A DNA stretch of 64,000 nt from Helicoverpa zea (lineage: Eukaryota > Arthropoda > Insecta > Lepidoptera > Noctuidae): NCBI RefSeq assembly GCF_022581195.2, contig NC_061468.1:10868001-10932000 (forward strand). Reading direction: 5' to 3'. The notes under the pieces were generated by a model that saw only the letters and a list, made by a program, of their open reading frames with translations, did no database searches and had not been told where the DNA came from. Of this stretch, positions 1 through 12,397 are shown in pieces. The position numbers were made by a program, and so were the translations under genes. Within the stretch, counting starts at the first letter, position 1; each line of letters begins with the position of its first letter.

Positions 1-39
1 TCACCGTTCTATAGCTTATACAATATAATCAGCATAACA

Positions 40-125
40 TATAGACTATAGACTACTTCCGAATGCGGGAAGTAGTTCCCGCGAGAAACGGGAGAAACTG
101 CTGGCAGAAGCTACTGTCATATATG
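40..125 (+). repeat. degraded Helitron-like 3' end
   Basis: Within the last visible intron of PPWD1. The GC-rich hairpin-like stretch, with 'gggaagtagttcccgcgaga' and 'gcagaagctact', resembles the 3' ends of the better-preserved TC..CTAG elements at 3329-3506 and 22686-22885. The terminal CTAG is lost, so this is only a likely relic. Confidence 0.35.
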
Positions 126-695
126 GGTTCAATAAACAAATAAACTAGGTTTTTTTCTTTGTATTTAGCACATCCGATTTTTATTCAAGTAGGAACTTGA
201 AAGTTTTCTCAACTTAGTAACGATAATCAATATGCTTATTATCAACTTTGATATCGCGTCCTTCAGAACCAGTTGGTACAAATTTGTGTTATCACGCGAC
301 GATAAGTTCCACGTGAATGCGAAACGTGTCGCTAAAACGTGTCAATAATAGAGATTATGGGTATTACTTAATTGGCAAATATTTCGATCACATTAAAATA
401 ATTTACTACTAGAGGTCTGATAAAAAAACTTAATTTCTTTAACTATTAATTAAGTAATCATTTTAGTTTTGCTTTCGCTTCTGTATGAGATTTAACAACT
501 TTAACTCACCAATAGACCTACAAAAAATTCAATCTTATTTATTAATGTGGCAAATAAGTGTATTTACTTATTTAAAAGAGTACTGCCACATCACAACCTA
601 TGTAGTACATGAATAACAAAAAAAAAACTCAGTTCCAATTAAAATGATAGACCAAACGATATCTTCTTATGTACTGAGTACACAAACTCTCTTTT

Positions 696-828
696 AGGGT
701 CAATCCCCACTGAAAGAGCAGCGGCCGGCAGCGGCCGTAAATGCAAGTGATGGAGCGCGAGCGCTCTTACATTGTCCGTGCTCTTACGGCCGCTGCCGGC
801 CGCTGCTCTTTCAGTGAGAATTGACCCT
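696..828. repeat. 133-bp GC-rich near-perfect inverted repeat (MITE-like hairpin)
   Basis: Arms of 45 bp (696-740 and 784-828) are complementary except for two positions near the outer end, around a 43-bp loop. Outer ends read AGGGTCAAT..ATTGACCCT. The arms hold tandem CGGCCG blocks, and the loop contains a smaller palindrome (GAGCGCGAGCGCTC). It lies in a PPWD1 intron. Foldback shape and very high GC against AT-rich flanks suggest a small non-autonomous DNA transposon. No clear target-site duplication was resolved and no protein is encoded. Confidence 0.75.
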
Positions 829-950
829 TATACTCACTCCTGTACTAAGTTCACAAGCTCGCACAATACTTTCTACCAAACATATTCACTCCTTCAAAAG
901 TAGAACGTGCAAAATTCAACAAACAAACTATATTATATTATACTATATTA

Positions 951-1047
951 TGGGATGCAGGTCGCCTCTAACAGGTATCTGTGGAGATCTAAGGGGGAGG
1001 CCTATGTTCAGCAGTGGACGTCCTATGGCTGAGATGATGATGATGAA
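951..1047 (+). repeat. lepidopteran SINE/LINE 3' end with (GAT)n tail
   Basis: The stretch with 'gggaggcctatgttcagcag', then 'tggacgtcctatggctga' and a GAT-repeat tail, matches the dispersed retroelement 3' end common in moth genomes (recognised from memory, not searched). Weaker relatives lie near 2570-2625 and 19540-19590. It is intronic in PPWD1 and has no coding potential. Confidence 0.55.
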
Positions 1048-1108
1048 ACTATATTAACATTGTCAGTAAATTTGGGTCTAAATAATGTAGTTTATATATC
1101 AATCTCAC

Positions 1109-4100
1109 CGGTAGGATCTCCAGTCTGCACCATAAAGCCCTTAATAACTCTATGGAAGACGTGTCCATTATAGTATCCATTCCGCGAGTGAACGCAGAAG
1201 TTCTCTGCGGTGCGAGGCACGTCCTTGCCGAAGATACGGATGTGTACGTCGCCTAGAGACGTGTGGAGGATCGCCTGCTCGTACAGACGTTGTACTCCTG
1301 GGAAAAGTAAGGTTAGTGTGGTGACAAAAAGTCTTAAAAAGGGGTCAGCTCAACTAATCTTAAAGATTGCCCGGGTAACTGGGTTGAGAAGGTCAGATAG
1401 GCAGTTGCTCCTTGTAAAATATGGTGCTTAGCTGCATCCAGTAAGACTAAGCCAACCCAAACCTAGTTGAAAAAGAGGCCAGGGAGATGATAATTATGAT
1501 TATATGCTGTTTTGCAATAGGTAATTGTTGCTTGTTATTTCTATACTTAAAAAATTACAAAGAGACTTGCTGCGTTACTTATAAACGTAAATTAAATAAT
1601 AAGTAATACTTAAGGGCTGTTTAAGAAAATTCTTACTTATAAACTTGCTTAAGCATGTCTAAACTAACATTTAATAACTACTTAAGACTTTAAGTAGTGG
1701 TTAGTTAAAATGTTGCTTAGAAGGTGATTAGAGATTTTTATAAGTAACGGGGGTTAATCTATAACCCTCTGCCTTAATCAGTCACATACCTGCTTATCCT
1801 ATGGGGTATGACGGTTTCTCTTTTACGCTAAAATTACTACATGGATTTTGATGAAACTATGTAGTAATGTGGATTATATATCACAGTAACATATTAAAAG
1901 CTACTTTTTACCAATTAAAAAAGACAAAAAAAATTGAAATAGTATCACCAGAAGTTACCAATGAAAACAGACACGCCACAGTAATAGCATCCTTACCTTG
2001 TCCTTCTGTAGCGGAAATAATATCCTCCTTCGAAGGTTTCTCATTAAAGATATCTCTGTCAGCATCAGGGCTCTTGATGTCATCGGGACTTCTTCTGGAG
2101 AACATGTAGAACCGGTTCTTCTTGTAGGCCGTGCAGAAGAGGGTCGGGTCTATCTTCACGTTGAGCAGTGTGGGGTTCTCCGAGCCTTCCATCTCGAGAG
2201 TTGTCGCTACTTTTGACTGGTTCGTTCGACCCTGGAAGTATATGGAAAGGGTTGGTATCTGTTTTATGAATCTTAAACTCCCAAGTTTCACTAGATCAGT
2301 TATTTCAGTTTTATGTAATGCTTATCATCTGCCAGCGGTTTTAACGTCGTCATACGTAAATTATCGGCGCACCCGGATTAAGAGTATTCTATATATAGAC
2401 TTCCTCAATACATGGGCTATTTAACTGATTTTTTTTAATAGTTCAGATTTATGAGATTAACGCGATAAACAAACCCTTCAGCTTTATAAGTTACCAAAAG
2501 CTGCTAGTTAGCTTATAAGTTGATTAGATTCGAAATGAGTGACTACACCAAAAATTGAGGATTGCTAAAGACCGGGATCAGCAGTGAACGGCAATTGACA
2601 GATAATAATATGATGATGATATAAAAAATTACGGTTGACATAGTCAGTCTATCCTTACCTGGAACAGTGCCAGATGCAGAGGCCTCAGATTCTCCGGTTT
2701 CCCCAGCATGGCGACGCATCTGTTGGTGACCAGGTTGACCACCTTCACGCCGAGCATGGTCGCGTAGATGACGAAGTGGCCCGAAGTGTCGAACAGCACG
2801 TTGGCGAGGTGAACTGAGTCGGACTTCTCGAGGTCGCGTTCGGCTGCCATTCTGGGTTGGGAATGTAATGTTAGGTACTTGTTGGTGAAAAATTTAAGTT
2901 AAAATAAAATTGATTAATAAGATGGAGGCAATAGAAGAGAACCGAAGGAGAATTCATGCTGCGCCGACCCGAGATCAATTTGGGGTAAGGGCAGGAGGAT
3001 AAGGATGAAGATTTATTTATAAACTCAATTAAAATATTCAAAATGAGTTTACGATTAAGTCTTTTACATGTTACAGCTGCTTACACGAACAGCAAATATA
3101 TAGCATGGTGGTGTAAATAGGTGTCAAGCCTTTTACTATCAAAACATTTTTACAGATCGCAAAATAACTTTTCATTTTTGCTATTAGCCATCTTTCACTC
3201 ACACTTATTATAAAATAGCATTTTGTATTTTCTTTTTTACTATTGTGAAGTCAATACTAGATTCTTGACAAAAATCTGTTAAACAGCTTACTTCAGAAAT
3301 TCAAAGTATACATACATACTGTACTACATCCTACTTATATTATAAATGTGAAAGTTTGTGAGAATGTATGGATGTATGTTTGTTATTCAATCACGCAAAA
3401 ACGGCTGGACCGATTTGATTGAAATTTGGTATGTAGATAGGTGATACCCTGGATTAACACATAGGCTACAACACACCATGCGGGCGAAGCCGCTGGCGGA
3501 AGCTAGTACTAAATAAAACAATGTGTGTAACATTACCGTCTCCCAAACTCCATGTTGGGCAGCTGCTGCGTCTGATGCTGCAGCTCCTGGAAGCGCTGCA
3601 GGCTCTCGTCCAGCACCTTGTGGAGCTTGCCTGACAGGAAATGGAACACACGCACCTATTACATCAACAGACAAACATCCTACACGTTATATGTATACTG
3701 GGGTTGCGGGTTGCTAATGGGCACATGGGTTAGGACTTTGTTTCCAGAGGTAATTATTTATATTAGGTACTTCATGCAAAACATATTGTTTATTTGAGAC
3801 TTTTTATCTAGCTACTAAAACAGTTCTAAAGAGGCTTCCCTTAAGCATAGGGATCTCATCCAAGAAATACGAATTTATAATCAATTTTTTGTATGGTAAA
3901 TAAAGTAACAACTTGCAAATAGAGACAAAGCTAATGAGTATCTATTGCAATAAAGACTTATAAAAATATCAGGCTTATAATCAACTTCTGAATCCCAGAA
4001 AGTAACATACTAGTATGAAATTAGCGCTAAATCATCTTACCTTCCTATCCAAACTGATAGACGCCATCTTCTTCCCATCCGGCGAGAATGCAAGCGCAGT

Positions 4101-6574
4101 GGGATAAGTCTTATTCTTCACAAAGTCATACAAATCTGTGTCTAACTTAGAACCGAAGTTCACTGTCTTCGGGAACTTGTACTCATGTTTTGGTCCCGTC
4201 CAGTATTCGATGATACCGGCTTTGTCAACTGATACTGCGGTTTCGTAGACTGGGTTGTATTTTATTGTGGTCACTGTAGCTTGGTGGAGGGTCTCGAAGG
4301 TGTAAAGTGGTGTACTTGATGTTTGTGTGCCGTCGAATATGTGGATCTTGTTGCTGGCTTTTTCTGAGCTGAAGAATAAGGTACAAATGTATAGTGATTG
4401 TTTTATTGTCATAAAAAAAATTAAAAAAGTGATAAAGACTTGCTGATGAGAATCAAATCAGATCAAAACAAATCTCTTTATTTCAGGCTGCTTAGGCCCA
4501 TAGATATATACCTTAAAGACTAACATACATATTATATTATACAAACATTGTTAGTATATAAAAAACTTAAATCTATGTTAGTAACACTTCACTACGCACT
4601 ATGTCGCTCCGTGCGGTTCTGTGGCACTTGTATACTACTTATAGAATACTGACTAGATTTCAAATAAACATGCCTGCAATACTTAATCCATTCTAGTGAC
4701 TGGATTGATATTTTATCATTATGCATGTTAACTCCATTTCACAAAAATACTGATTTCTACAACTTTTGAATATGTACTAACTACACATATTACATAGGTT
4801 AATAGGTGTGTATGGAATTCATATAATTACATTCTCAGTCTAGGTATAGGTGTAGTCTAGTCAATAGAAGATGACCTTACAAGAAAATAGATAACAGAAT
4901 TACTATTAATAACAACCTTTGCAGTGACCTTTAATAACAAACATATGGAGCAAATAGATGAATCTATACTAATATTATGAAGCTGAAGAGGATGTTTACT
5001 TAAACTCAGTAATTTTCAGGTAGTACTAAATCTGTTTGAAAAATTCTTTCAGTCCATTCATTAAGAGTGCGTTTACATGGTGCATGTAGCTGGAACAAGT
5101 TGACATGTGCAAGTGACAAATGACAAGATCATGCAGTTGGGTAATTTGCTTTGGTACATGCGCAAATAAAATGCATGTAACCTGCGCATGTGCCTCAACA
5201 TACGCAAGCTACATGCACCATGTAGATGCACCCTAATGAAAGCTCTTTATTTGTTTGCACACAGAATTTGTGCAGGTGAAATTGCATATGGAAACTAGTA
5301 ATACTTACATAGCAAGTGCAGATATAGGATCCCCCGCCGAGTGTACCCATTCAGCAACATACGGCTCAAATTCTATGGATATCATGTTGATCATATCTGA
5401 AATACAAATTATGAATGACATTAACATATTCATGTCTACTTAAAAATTATGTTTGTCAGCAGTAAGTGTTTATATGAAACTTATGCTATTATTGGATCAG
5501 GTAAACTGGTCATAGCTGTCACAGCAACTTTACTAAGTATAATGCATTACACTTTTATTAAATAAATACCTTTATACCTTTTATTAGCATCATTTACTGT
5601 TTGCTTTACTATTTGTATGCCAGAATCATCCTAGAATATGATTAGAGATTTTTTTTTATTATACCTTTATTTCAGATAACTGGGGCCCAAGTTCCAAATT
5701 CTACTGTCTTATGTATGTGTCAGTCATGAGGTTAACATAATGACGCAGCATAAATATATTTCTTACCAAAGTTAACAACATCAAAGACCTTGATAGTCTT
5801 CTCCAGTGAGGCAGTGCAGAGCAGCGTGCCCGTGGTGTTTGCAGCCACATGACTGATAGGAGCTAGGTGGCAACGGAAATGCTTCACAAATTCTATGCCT
5901 TCCTCCTAGAAATGGATATAAAAATGATAGTTAATAAAAACGTATATACATACTTCTTTAAAGAGTTTGGATATCTATAAAAAAAAAAATACAGAAAAGT
6001 AGAACTAAATTGTGAATTAAAACTTTAACAAACTATAGAAAATTGGCTCTTATTGAAGGTATGGGATATGTTGTAAGAAATTCGCCAAGCTACATAGTTT
6101 TCAGGACAAAACACAATTAGACTTTAGTAGTATTTAATTTAAAAAATATATAGGAATTACATTACCGACTAGCAATCAACATCTATAATAGCTAGTCTTA
6201 ACATACCTGTTTCTTCCAAAACTTCAAGTGTCCATCCTGGCTGGCGGTGATCACGAAGTCGGTCTTAGTGACCACAACATGCGTGACCACATCGCGATGC
6301 ATGTAACTGAACTCATAGGTCTCAGACGTCGGCAGGTTCTCAATGTACAGAGATTCAAACTCCAACACTAGAAAACAACAAATACTGTATAAAGCCTGCA
6401 AATTATACAATTTAAGGTCTATTTCCAAAATTATACAAATAGTAACGTGATTCTACCTTTCCTCTTTTTAGGTTTAGGTTTTGATGCCTCTGCGGGCATA
6501 GGTCCTATCCAGCCGTCGCTTTCTTCAGCCTCTTCATTGTTATCAATGCTGCTGCGCCTTTTCTCTGCGGACAT
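1109..6574 (-). CDS. PPWD1: PPWD1: WD40-repeat peptidyl-prolyl isomerase of the spliceosome (3' end outside window)
   Basis: Nine exons join in frame to 523 codons: 6457-6574, 6207-6367, 5767-5905, 5309-5396, 4041-4368, 3537-3655, 2659-2851, 1997-2231, 1109-1297. Residues 1-40 are acidic then basic ([17 protein letters not shown]). Residues ~45-380 are the WD40 propeller, with [27 protein letters not shown] and [10 protein letters not shown]. Residues ~465-523 begin the cyclophilin domain ([20 protein letters not shown], then VQTGDPTG), keeping the catalytic Arg, Phe and Gln of the FHR..GFM.Q motif. Human PPWD1 is 646 residues, so about 120 C-terminal residues, including the rest of the isomerase fold, should lie left of position 1; no further exon was found in 1-1108. 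The start at 6574 is the only ATG giving the acidic N-terminus. In other animals PPWD1 is a nuclear protein of late spliceosomal complexes. Order and sequence of every exon match the family, so identity is firm. Confidence 0.94.
2930..3008 (+). repeat. SINE 3' tail in PPWD1 intron
   Basis: The stretch 'gcgccgacccgagatcaatt', then 'ggggtaagggcaggagg' and a GAT-rich tail, matches the 3' end of a common lepidopteran SINE. A sister piece occurs at 62560-62640, with the same order of CGACCCC..AAATT..GGGCAGGAG. Head region not recognised. Confidence 0.5.
3329..3506 (+). mobile_element. non-autonomous Helitron-like element (178 bp)
   Basis: It begins TCCTACTTATATTATAAATG and ends GAAGCTAG, with A before and T after. 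The 5'-TC..CTAG-3' ends at an A^T host site are the Helitron signature. The GC-rich segment just before the end (gcgggcgaagccgctggcgg) can form the expected subterminal hairpin. It lies in the PPWD1 intron after exon 3537-3655, 30 bp from that exon's 5' splice site. It encodes no protein. Confidence 0.7.
4515..4635 (+). repeat. dispersed repeat block shared with an Mcr intron
   Basis: About 120 bp beginning TAACATACATATTATATTAT and running to GTTCTGTGGCACTTGT is clearly homologous to 35705-35818 in an Mcr intron. There it continues straight into a reverse-strand LINE ORF1 fragment. The block is therefore part of a transposon, most likely the same LINE family. It is non-coding here, within a PPWD1 intron. 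Confidence 0.6.
5064..5234. mobile_element. MITE with ~28-bp imperfect terminal inverted repeats
   Basis: The left end AGAGTGCGTTTACATGGTGC pairs with the right end read in reverse (AGGGTGCATCTACATGGTGC). Both arms continue with ATGTAGCT. The 171-bp interior is rich in CATGTGC/GCATGT motifs and has no reading frame. Target duplication is unclear (TTA on the left, TAA overlapping the right end). It sits in the PPWD1 intron between exons 5309-5396 and 4041-4368. Confidence 0.65.
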
Positions 6575-9500
6575 TTTTGCGCCGTAAAACCTTTCACAGC
6601 TTCCTTTTTATCTCACGAATTTCAGTATTTCGTTAGTTTTGTAAACACCGTCTGCCGTGACAAAGTTGACAATACAATAGTAAAGTAATGCAACCAATTG
6701 TAGACTTTGTAATTTAGGTATGTTGTGCGAGGAAAACGCGATCTTCTCAAATTGGCTGCATTATACTGTGCAGTGGTGCTGGTGATGCATACAGCCTAAA
6801 AAGATGGATATTGGTTTGTGGTCCCAAACAAAATGAAAGGATTCCATTGGTAATAAATTTTTTGACACTTTTTTTGATTGGCTGCGATAATATCGAACCA
6901 CCCGTTATTGGTCCATATGATACCATTATCCATAGACACTTAGATCTTGATAGACCCAATACAAAAAAATCTTTATTTAAAAGAAATAATGAAAAAACAT
7001 TTTTAAGCATTTTATAGCGCACATTTGCAGAAGTTTTCACATAATTCTGGATAACCTCCATACCTAGATGTATTTTTTATGTTTAGTAAAAATCATCACA
7101 AAATCACGTTGAAGGAGCGTTGAAAACTTTTTAGCTACATTGTCTATGATTAAAATGTCTTTTACGAATTCGTAGTGATGGTGGCTGGCTTCCTTGCAAA
7201 CGAAGCGTCGTAAATTACACCTTATTTGTAAATCTTATTAAAAATTTGATCGTGAAACGATCGAATCTATAGTGATTTAAGTGCTCAAGAAGTTTCACAT
7301 CTAATCGGTAAGTGTAAAGTGCAACATTGATTGTGAAACCGCGCGCTACCGGTACCTCTACACGTGGTTAGGCTACTATACGGCGTACGTATATTACAGA
7401 TGTGTTTTCTTATAATTATCAGCGAATATAGCCACGACGCAAATTCGCCAAGTGTTTCCAAGTGAAAATCTGTTAATTTCATGTCAACGCATCATAGTTA
7501 GGTTGTTTATTGAACGTGGTTAGTTTGACAAACGGTGACTCGTTGCTGACACATATAGCTGCTGTTGAGGTAATTTTATATTCGAATTTGTTATCGAAAT
7601 GTATTTGTATTTAGTGAAATGCAGCTGCAACGATCATAAAACTTGCTCCGTCATCACCCTGCGATCTGTACATCTTCCAAGCATTTGTCATGCCTTCTCT
7701 TGTATGTAGCTTTCTTTTTTTTCCTCTGTTAGTATAAGACAATGACGCATCGCTACGCTATGAACAGCATGTGGGAAAGTACTAATATGTATAATGCCTA
7801 TAGGAACCTCACAAGTCTAGTTTTGAGCATGTGTTAAGCTGTCTACCTGTTACATGCTCACACAAAGGACTCATGGACATCTAAAGAGTATATTAACTGT
7901 ATTATCGGTTAATGTACTTACAAATTCATTGACTTTACTGTATGTAGTAGGGATATTGCTATCTATATTGGTTAATGATAATTGATTATACCACATTGTG
8001 CATGTGTATTTTTCCATCAAATTTACCCTTGTTCTAATAATATTCAAGGTCAATTTATTCTGCCAAGATTTGGGAATATTTCCCATGCCATATTGTTGTT
8101 AAAGTAATTACCTTTTGTAGCATTTCTCAGTATGAAAGTGACTGAAGTTAGCGAACAATTCCAATTATACACTTTCTAAGCATTTAAATTCTTCAATATT
8201 AGTTTCACCTATCATTGATTGTAGTAGCATTAAAATACAAGGTAATTGAGAACATAATTGCTTAAAAAAATGTATCAACACTGAAAAGGTTTTAGTATAA
8301 CAAAATTCTATATTAAACCCAGTTTATTTCAATCGGGTTGGTAATACTAACACAAGCAATGCTGGTTGTCTATATAGTACAACAATTTAAAAAAGCACCA
8401 TAAACAACTACCAATAAGTCAAAAAAGGTTTGTTACACTTTATAATGTACAGTTAGAACTTTCAAGTTATTGACCCTATATCAGTTGCATTTAGAAAGTA
8501 ATTCACTTTCTGTATTTACACCACGGCCAGCTAGATTTCATACTAAAATTCATGTAGGATTTTTATTTTGATGGGCCTTTTCCAAAGTAATTATTTGTTT
8601 TATATTGTCTTGTATTTGGTTTGAGATAACTTTGAAATCTTTATTGTATAGGTAAGTTTCTGATTATTTTATCACAAGTTAGAAAGTAAGACATTGCTCA
8701 ACATTATACTGTTATTTCATATTCAAGATTACTGGTAAACGTTTTATGTTGATTAAACATGTTCACAATGAGTACTTGTGTGTAACCCTGAGTAATTAAA
8801 CATTGTTTTACTGAAATGTCTGTTTTCTAATCAAAAGCTTCATGTTACTAAATAGGCATACAATTACTTTGTAAAAAAAAGTCAATTTACTTAATGGACA
8901 CTTAACCAAACAAGTGTTAAGTCTCCTGAGAACCACTATAACAAGTTAGTACATAAATGTGAGCTGGTTATTTACATTGTGACAGTATGTGCACTAGTTA
9001 TCATAATTGCTCTAAGTTAATGACTTTCCCACTTGCAGCTTTCACTATCCCCCCTACATTTAGCTCATGTTTTATCACCATGCAGTGTAGTTGACCTTTT
9101 GTATAGAAACATCAGTTGAACATTGATCAAGATCATTTTGGACATAAAAATGTTATTAAAACCAGCCTATGTAACATTTAAATTACAAAGGTTTATTGGT
9201 TATGCAAATAAAGTCGTGTACCTACCCAATAATGTCTTGGTATTATGTTGATCAATAGTTTAGAGGCCAAAGAAAGGTGTCGCCATGTCGAGGTCGAATA
9301 CAAAACTTGTGTTTCTAATTCTATGATTTCTATTAAATTACTGTTTGACTGAAATACACAAGTCCTCTAACATCTGTTTCAATAAGTGTCATTGATTGTG
9401 CCTTATTGTCGATAAATAATACTTCATCAGTGCTACATGTTGTATCAAACCATTGTATGTTCTCTAGCAATTACATAATGTAGCTACATATTTTATATCT

Positions 9501-10480
9501 GACCTACTTTAGTGCATGTCGAATTCAAATCGTAGCTAGATTATAATCTATCACTTTTCGTAGTCACGTAATGATAACAACAGCAACTAATGTAGTCATG
9601 GTTAGTCATCAAAGTAACTCTTCTCTCGTAGAGCTTCTTCATTGTAATTGTCCCGTCACTAAAATCTGGCACAAGATGCTGTTAAAATACTGAAGTCAAC
9701 AGACCTTTCGGAATGCGCGGCGTTCAAGTCGTCAATTGTTTTGCATCGTATCGGGCCTCCCTATAACGTCTCGATCTAAATGTTTGCCGCGAGTCAATTG
9801 GTGACAATCGTACGTAATTTGCCGTGATCTTGGCACATGGAACGCGTTATCAACCTCAAGGTCATCACGTCAGCGGAACTTCTGTGCAAATAATTAAACT
9901 TCTCTCTTACACTTATCGCTCCGAACAGGGATAAGAAAGAGATAGACAAGGCGAATGACCGTATTTTATAAAGGTCATTATTACAAGGTCAGAAAATTAC
10001 GTCCACAGAATAACATTTTCACCCCAAATCGTCTATCGTATCTTCGCCTCTTTTAAAACCCAACTTTTCTACAATAAATGCTGCGTAGATTATAGTACAT
10101 TAAGACGCCACCGTGATTTTGATAGCCGTTTGCCATGCCAAATTATAGGACTACCCGCTTACCAATGGATCTGAAATTTTGATATAGGTAAATTGATATC
10201 TTTATCTAGATTCTGCCAGAACGAAAACACGATACTGATAATTTTACTCGATCATAATTAATTCCGAAAACACGTCTAAAAAAGTACTATTTTTGAAATT
10301 ACAAGGAAGTTACACTATCTTTATGTTTCAAAATTACTCTAATATATTCTTAACATCAATATTAACGTTCTGTCAAAGTCATTTTTCCATAACTATTACC
10401 AAACATTTTTAATTAAAGTTTTAAGATATTGGATTTTTTGAGCGGCAGCGATCATGATAGACGCTACGCAATTCTGAACC

Positions 10481-10700
10481 TTATGTCCGTGCTCTAGCGA
10501 TTGATACACAATGTGTACGGAGACGAGCCAGTCCGGCGATAGCCCTCGTCGAGGTCGGACCTGCGCATGTTGTCGCTCCGGCCGTAGGTATAATAATTTG
10601 TGACGATAACTCAGATTTGCGCGCGGCCCTATGTGTGCGTCGGCTTGTAAATATACAACTTTCGCTCGTGTGACAGTGACGTCGTCCGAGCATGACGTGT
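10481..10700. promoter_or_regulatory. CpG-rich patch, possible promoter or untranslated exon
   Basis: This 220-bp segment is much richer in G+C and CpG than the AT-rich flanks and contains two TGACG motifs (AGTGACGTCG and CATGACGTG). No protein family is visible in any frame. Such patches in insect intergenic DNA often mark a start site or unmethylated repeat. An upstream CNBP first exon is possible but unproven. Confidence 0.3.
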
Positions 10701-11477
10701 TCTTATCGCTTTTTGTTATGGGTACAGTCGTTTACAAAAATGTCTAGTTGTTCACGAAGAAAATGTTTAAGGAGTCAGGTAGCGTTTCAAAAAATGAAAC
10801 AACATCCAAAGCTTTTTATTATTACACCTTACAGTTTTTCATTATTTTTTCATAAGTTTTTTCAAATTGACATTGACAGTATCTAAGAAATAAATAAGGT
10901 GAAATATCTAAGATGAATTAAATACTCCTTACATATTTTCTAGCTCGGGGTACGAGGACAATAAATAAAAGTGTGGACTTGATTTTTCAAGTAGCGATTC
11001 AGAATCATTATAAATAAATAAATATTTTTATTGGGTATTAAACAAATCAAAAACTAACTTAATAATTTCAATAGATATTTACACAGATAAATAAACATTA
11101 AATTACGTAATAACTGTTTTTCCTTAAACAGCCGTAACCCCTAAATAACTGTATTTGTACCCGACTGTACCTCTTGTCACGCACACAAAGTCACTGTATA
11201 TGTACAAGGGTTACCCACACATAACCGCGCGCAAGACTGAGTTGAACTTACTATAAGCACTCTGAGAACAAAAAATCTATGGAGACCGTGTTATACTATA
11301 AATTCTTTTTTTTTACATTATATTATTATTTATATTTCAGTTTTAATAAATATGTTTAAAAATGAATTACTTAGCTTCATTACTTCTTTGATACCTTACA
11401 GCTTCACTACATACATTTATAGCATACATAACACACAAGATCTGCGACGCTTTTATTCCTTAACCACTTAATTTTTA

Positions 11478-11674
11478 CTAGCTGTTAAACGCGATTTTAG
11501 CCGCATTCCCGGGAAACTTCTTCCTGTGCCCGGATAAAATATGGCCTACATTCACTGGGGATAGTGTAAATCTCTAATTGTGAAAGCAAATCAAATCAGT
11601 TAAGCAGTTTCAGAGCTTATACAATCCACAGAAACAAACAATCAAATCTTCCCTCTTTATAACATTAGTATAAA
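11478..11674 (-). mobile_element. Helitron-like element, reverse orientation
   Basis: On the minus strand it reads from TTTATACTAATGTTATAAAG to AGCTAG followed by T. It shares the 5' TATACTAATRTTATAA core and the GC-rich 3' end with the element at 22686-22885. The 5' TC is degraded. Non-coding. Confidence 0.55.
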
Positions 11675-11689
11675 TTATTTAACACTGGT

Positions 11690-11925
11690 CAAACGCTTTC
11701 ATTTGATACCCATATTGAGAGAGCTATAAAAAAACAATGCAATTCAGCATTTTCTGGCGGTGGCTATATTGGACTTTAAATAATATTATACATGATTCTA
11801 CATACTAATCAAGCCCTTTAATTTGATATCCATACTGAAGGAATTGTAAAAAAAATATGTTATTCGCCATTTTGTGGCGGCGGCCATCTTGGGCCGATAT
11901 TCACCAAATAAAGCTAGGAACACTC
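11690..11925. repeat. two diverged ~120-bp tandem repeat units
   Basis: Two copies of a unit beginning CTTTCATTTGATACCCATA / CTTTAATTTGATATCCATA and ending TTCTGGCGGTGGC / TTGTGGCGGCGGC start about 119 bp apart (near 11698 and 11817). This is a familiar dispersed lepidopteran repeat (from memory) and contains no gene. Confidence 0.55.
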
Positions 11926-12397
11926 CCGATTAATTTCATTTCAAACAAAAAAACCTAAATACATATCGATTCATCCGTTCTGGATATACAAACACACATA
12001 CACGACACACCACACATACATACACACAACCATACGCGTCCAAATTATCATATTACTCTTCATAAAAAGTTTTCATTGCAAATAATTTTTGTAAGTACAA
12101 CAAAAAAAAATCCGATCAAAAAATAAAAAACTTAGGTAAGTTGCGGCTCCCTATCTTCCCTGTTCGGTTCTCCTGACCCCGCGCTGACCTCGGCGTGTGC
12201 GATTGGCGCGAAATTCAAATTTTACACATTGAGTGAAGAGTATAGCTTGCGCGACGCGATAGACGCGGAAGTGTAGTGGGCGGAGCTATCTAAAATCAAA
12301 AAATCCGCGGTGCGGTCTTAAGTCCTAGTAGAAGTACCGTTATTATGCGTTAGTGATAAGAATGTAGTCAGCGAAGTGCATCCTATTGTTCCAGACA

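Larger units (their letters stand above)
6575..12397. other. intergenic region between divergent PPWD1 and CNBP
   Basis: 5.8 kb without a convincing coding exon on either strand; short open frames here lack family features and splice context. It should hold the PPWD1 promoter just above 6574. A possible CNBP 5' untranslated exon ends near 7306 at a good donor (TAATCG|GTAAGTG). A CpG-rich patch lies at 10481-10700, Helitron and repeat relics at 11478-11960, and a GC-richer stretch with GGGCGG at about 12170-12390 is probably the proximal CNBP promoter. The rest, about 7500-10400, is AT-rich with nothing recognisable. Confidence 0.6.

Noticed and set aside
1..1108. Search for the remaining PPWD1 cyclophilin exons
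   Set aside because: No minus-strand frame resembling the rest of the isomerase domain (Trp-Gly-Gly-Glu-Phe-Glu-Asp region) was seen; they must lie outside the window.
10481..10693. Minus-strand 70-codon Arg/Thr-rich frame
   Set aside because: No family features; explained by CpG-rich composition.
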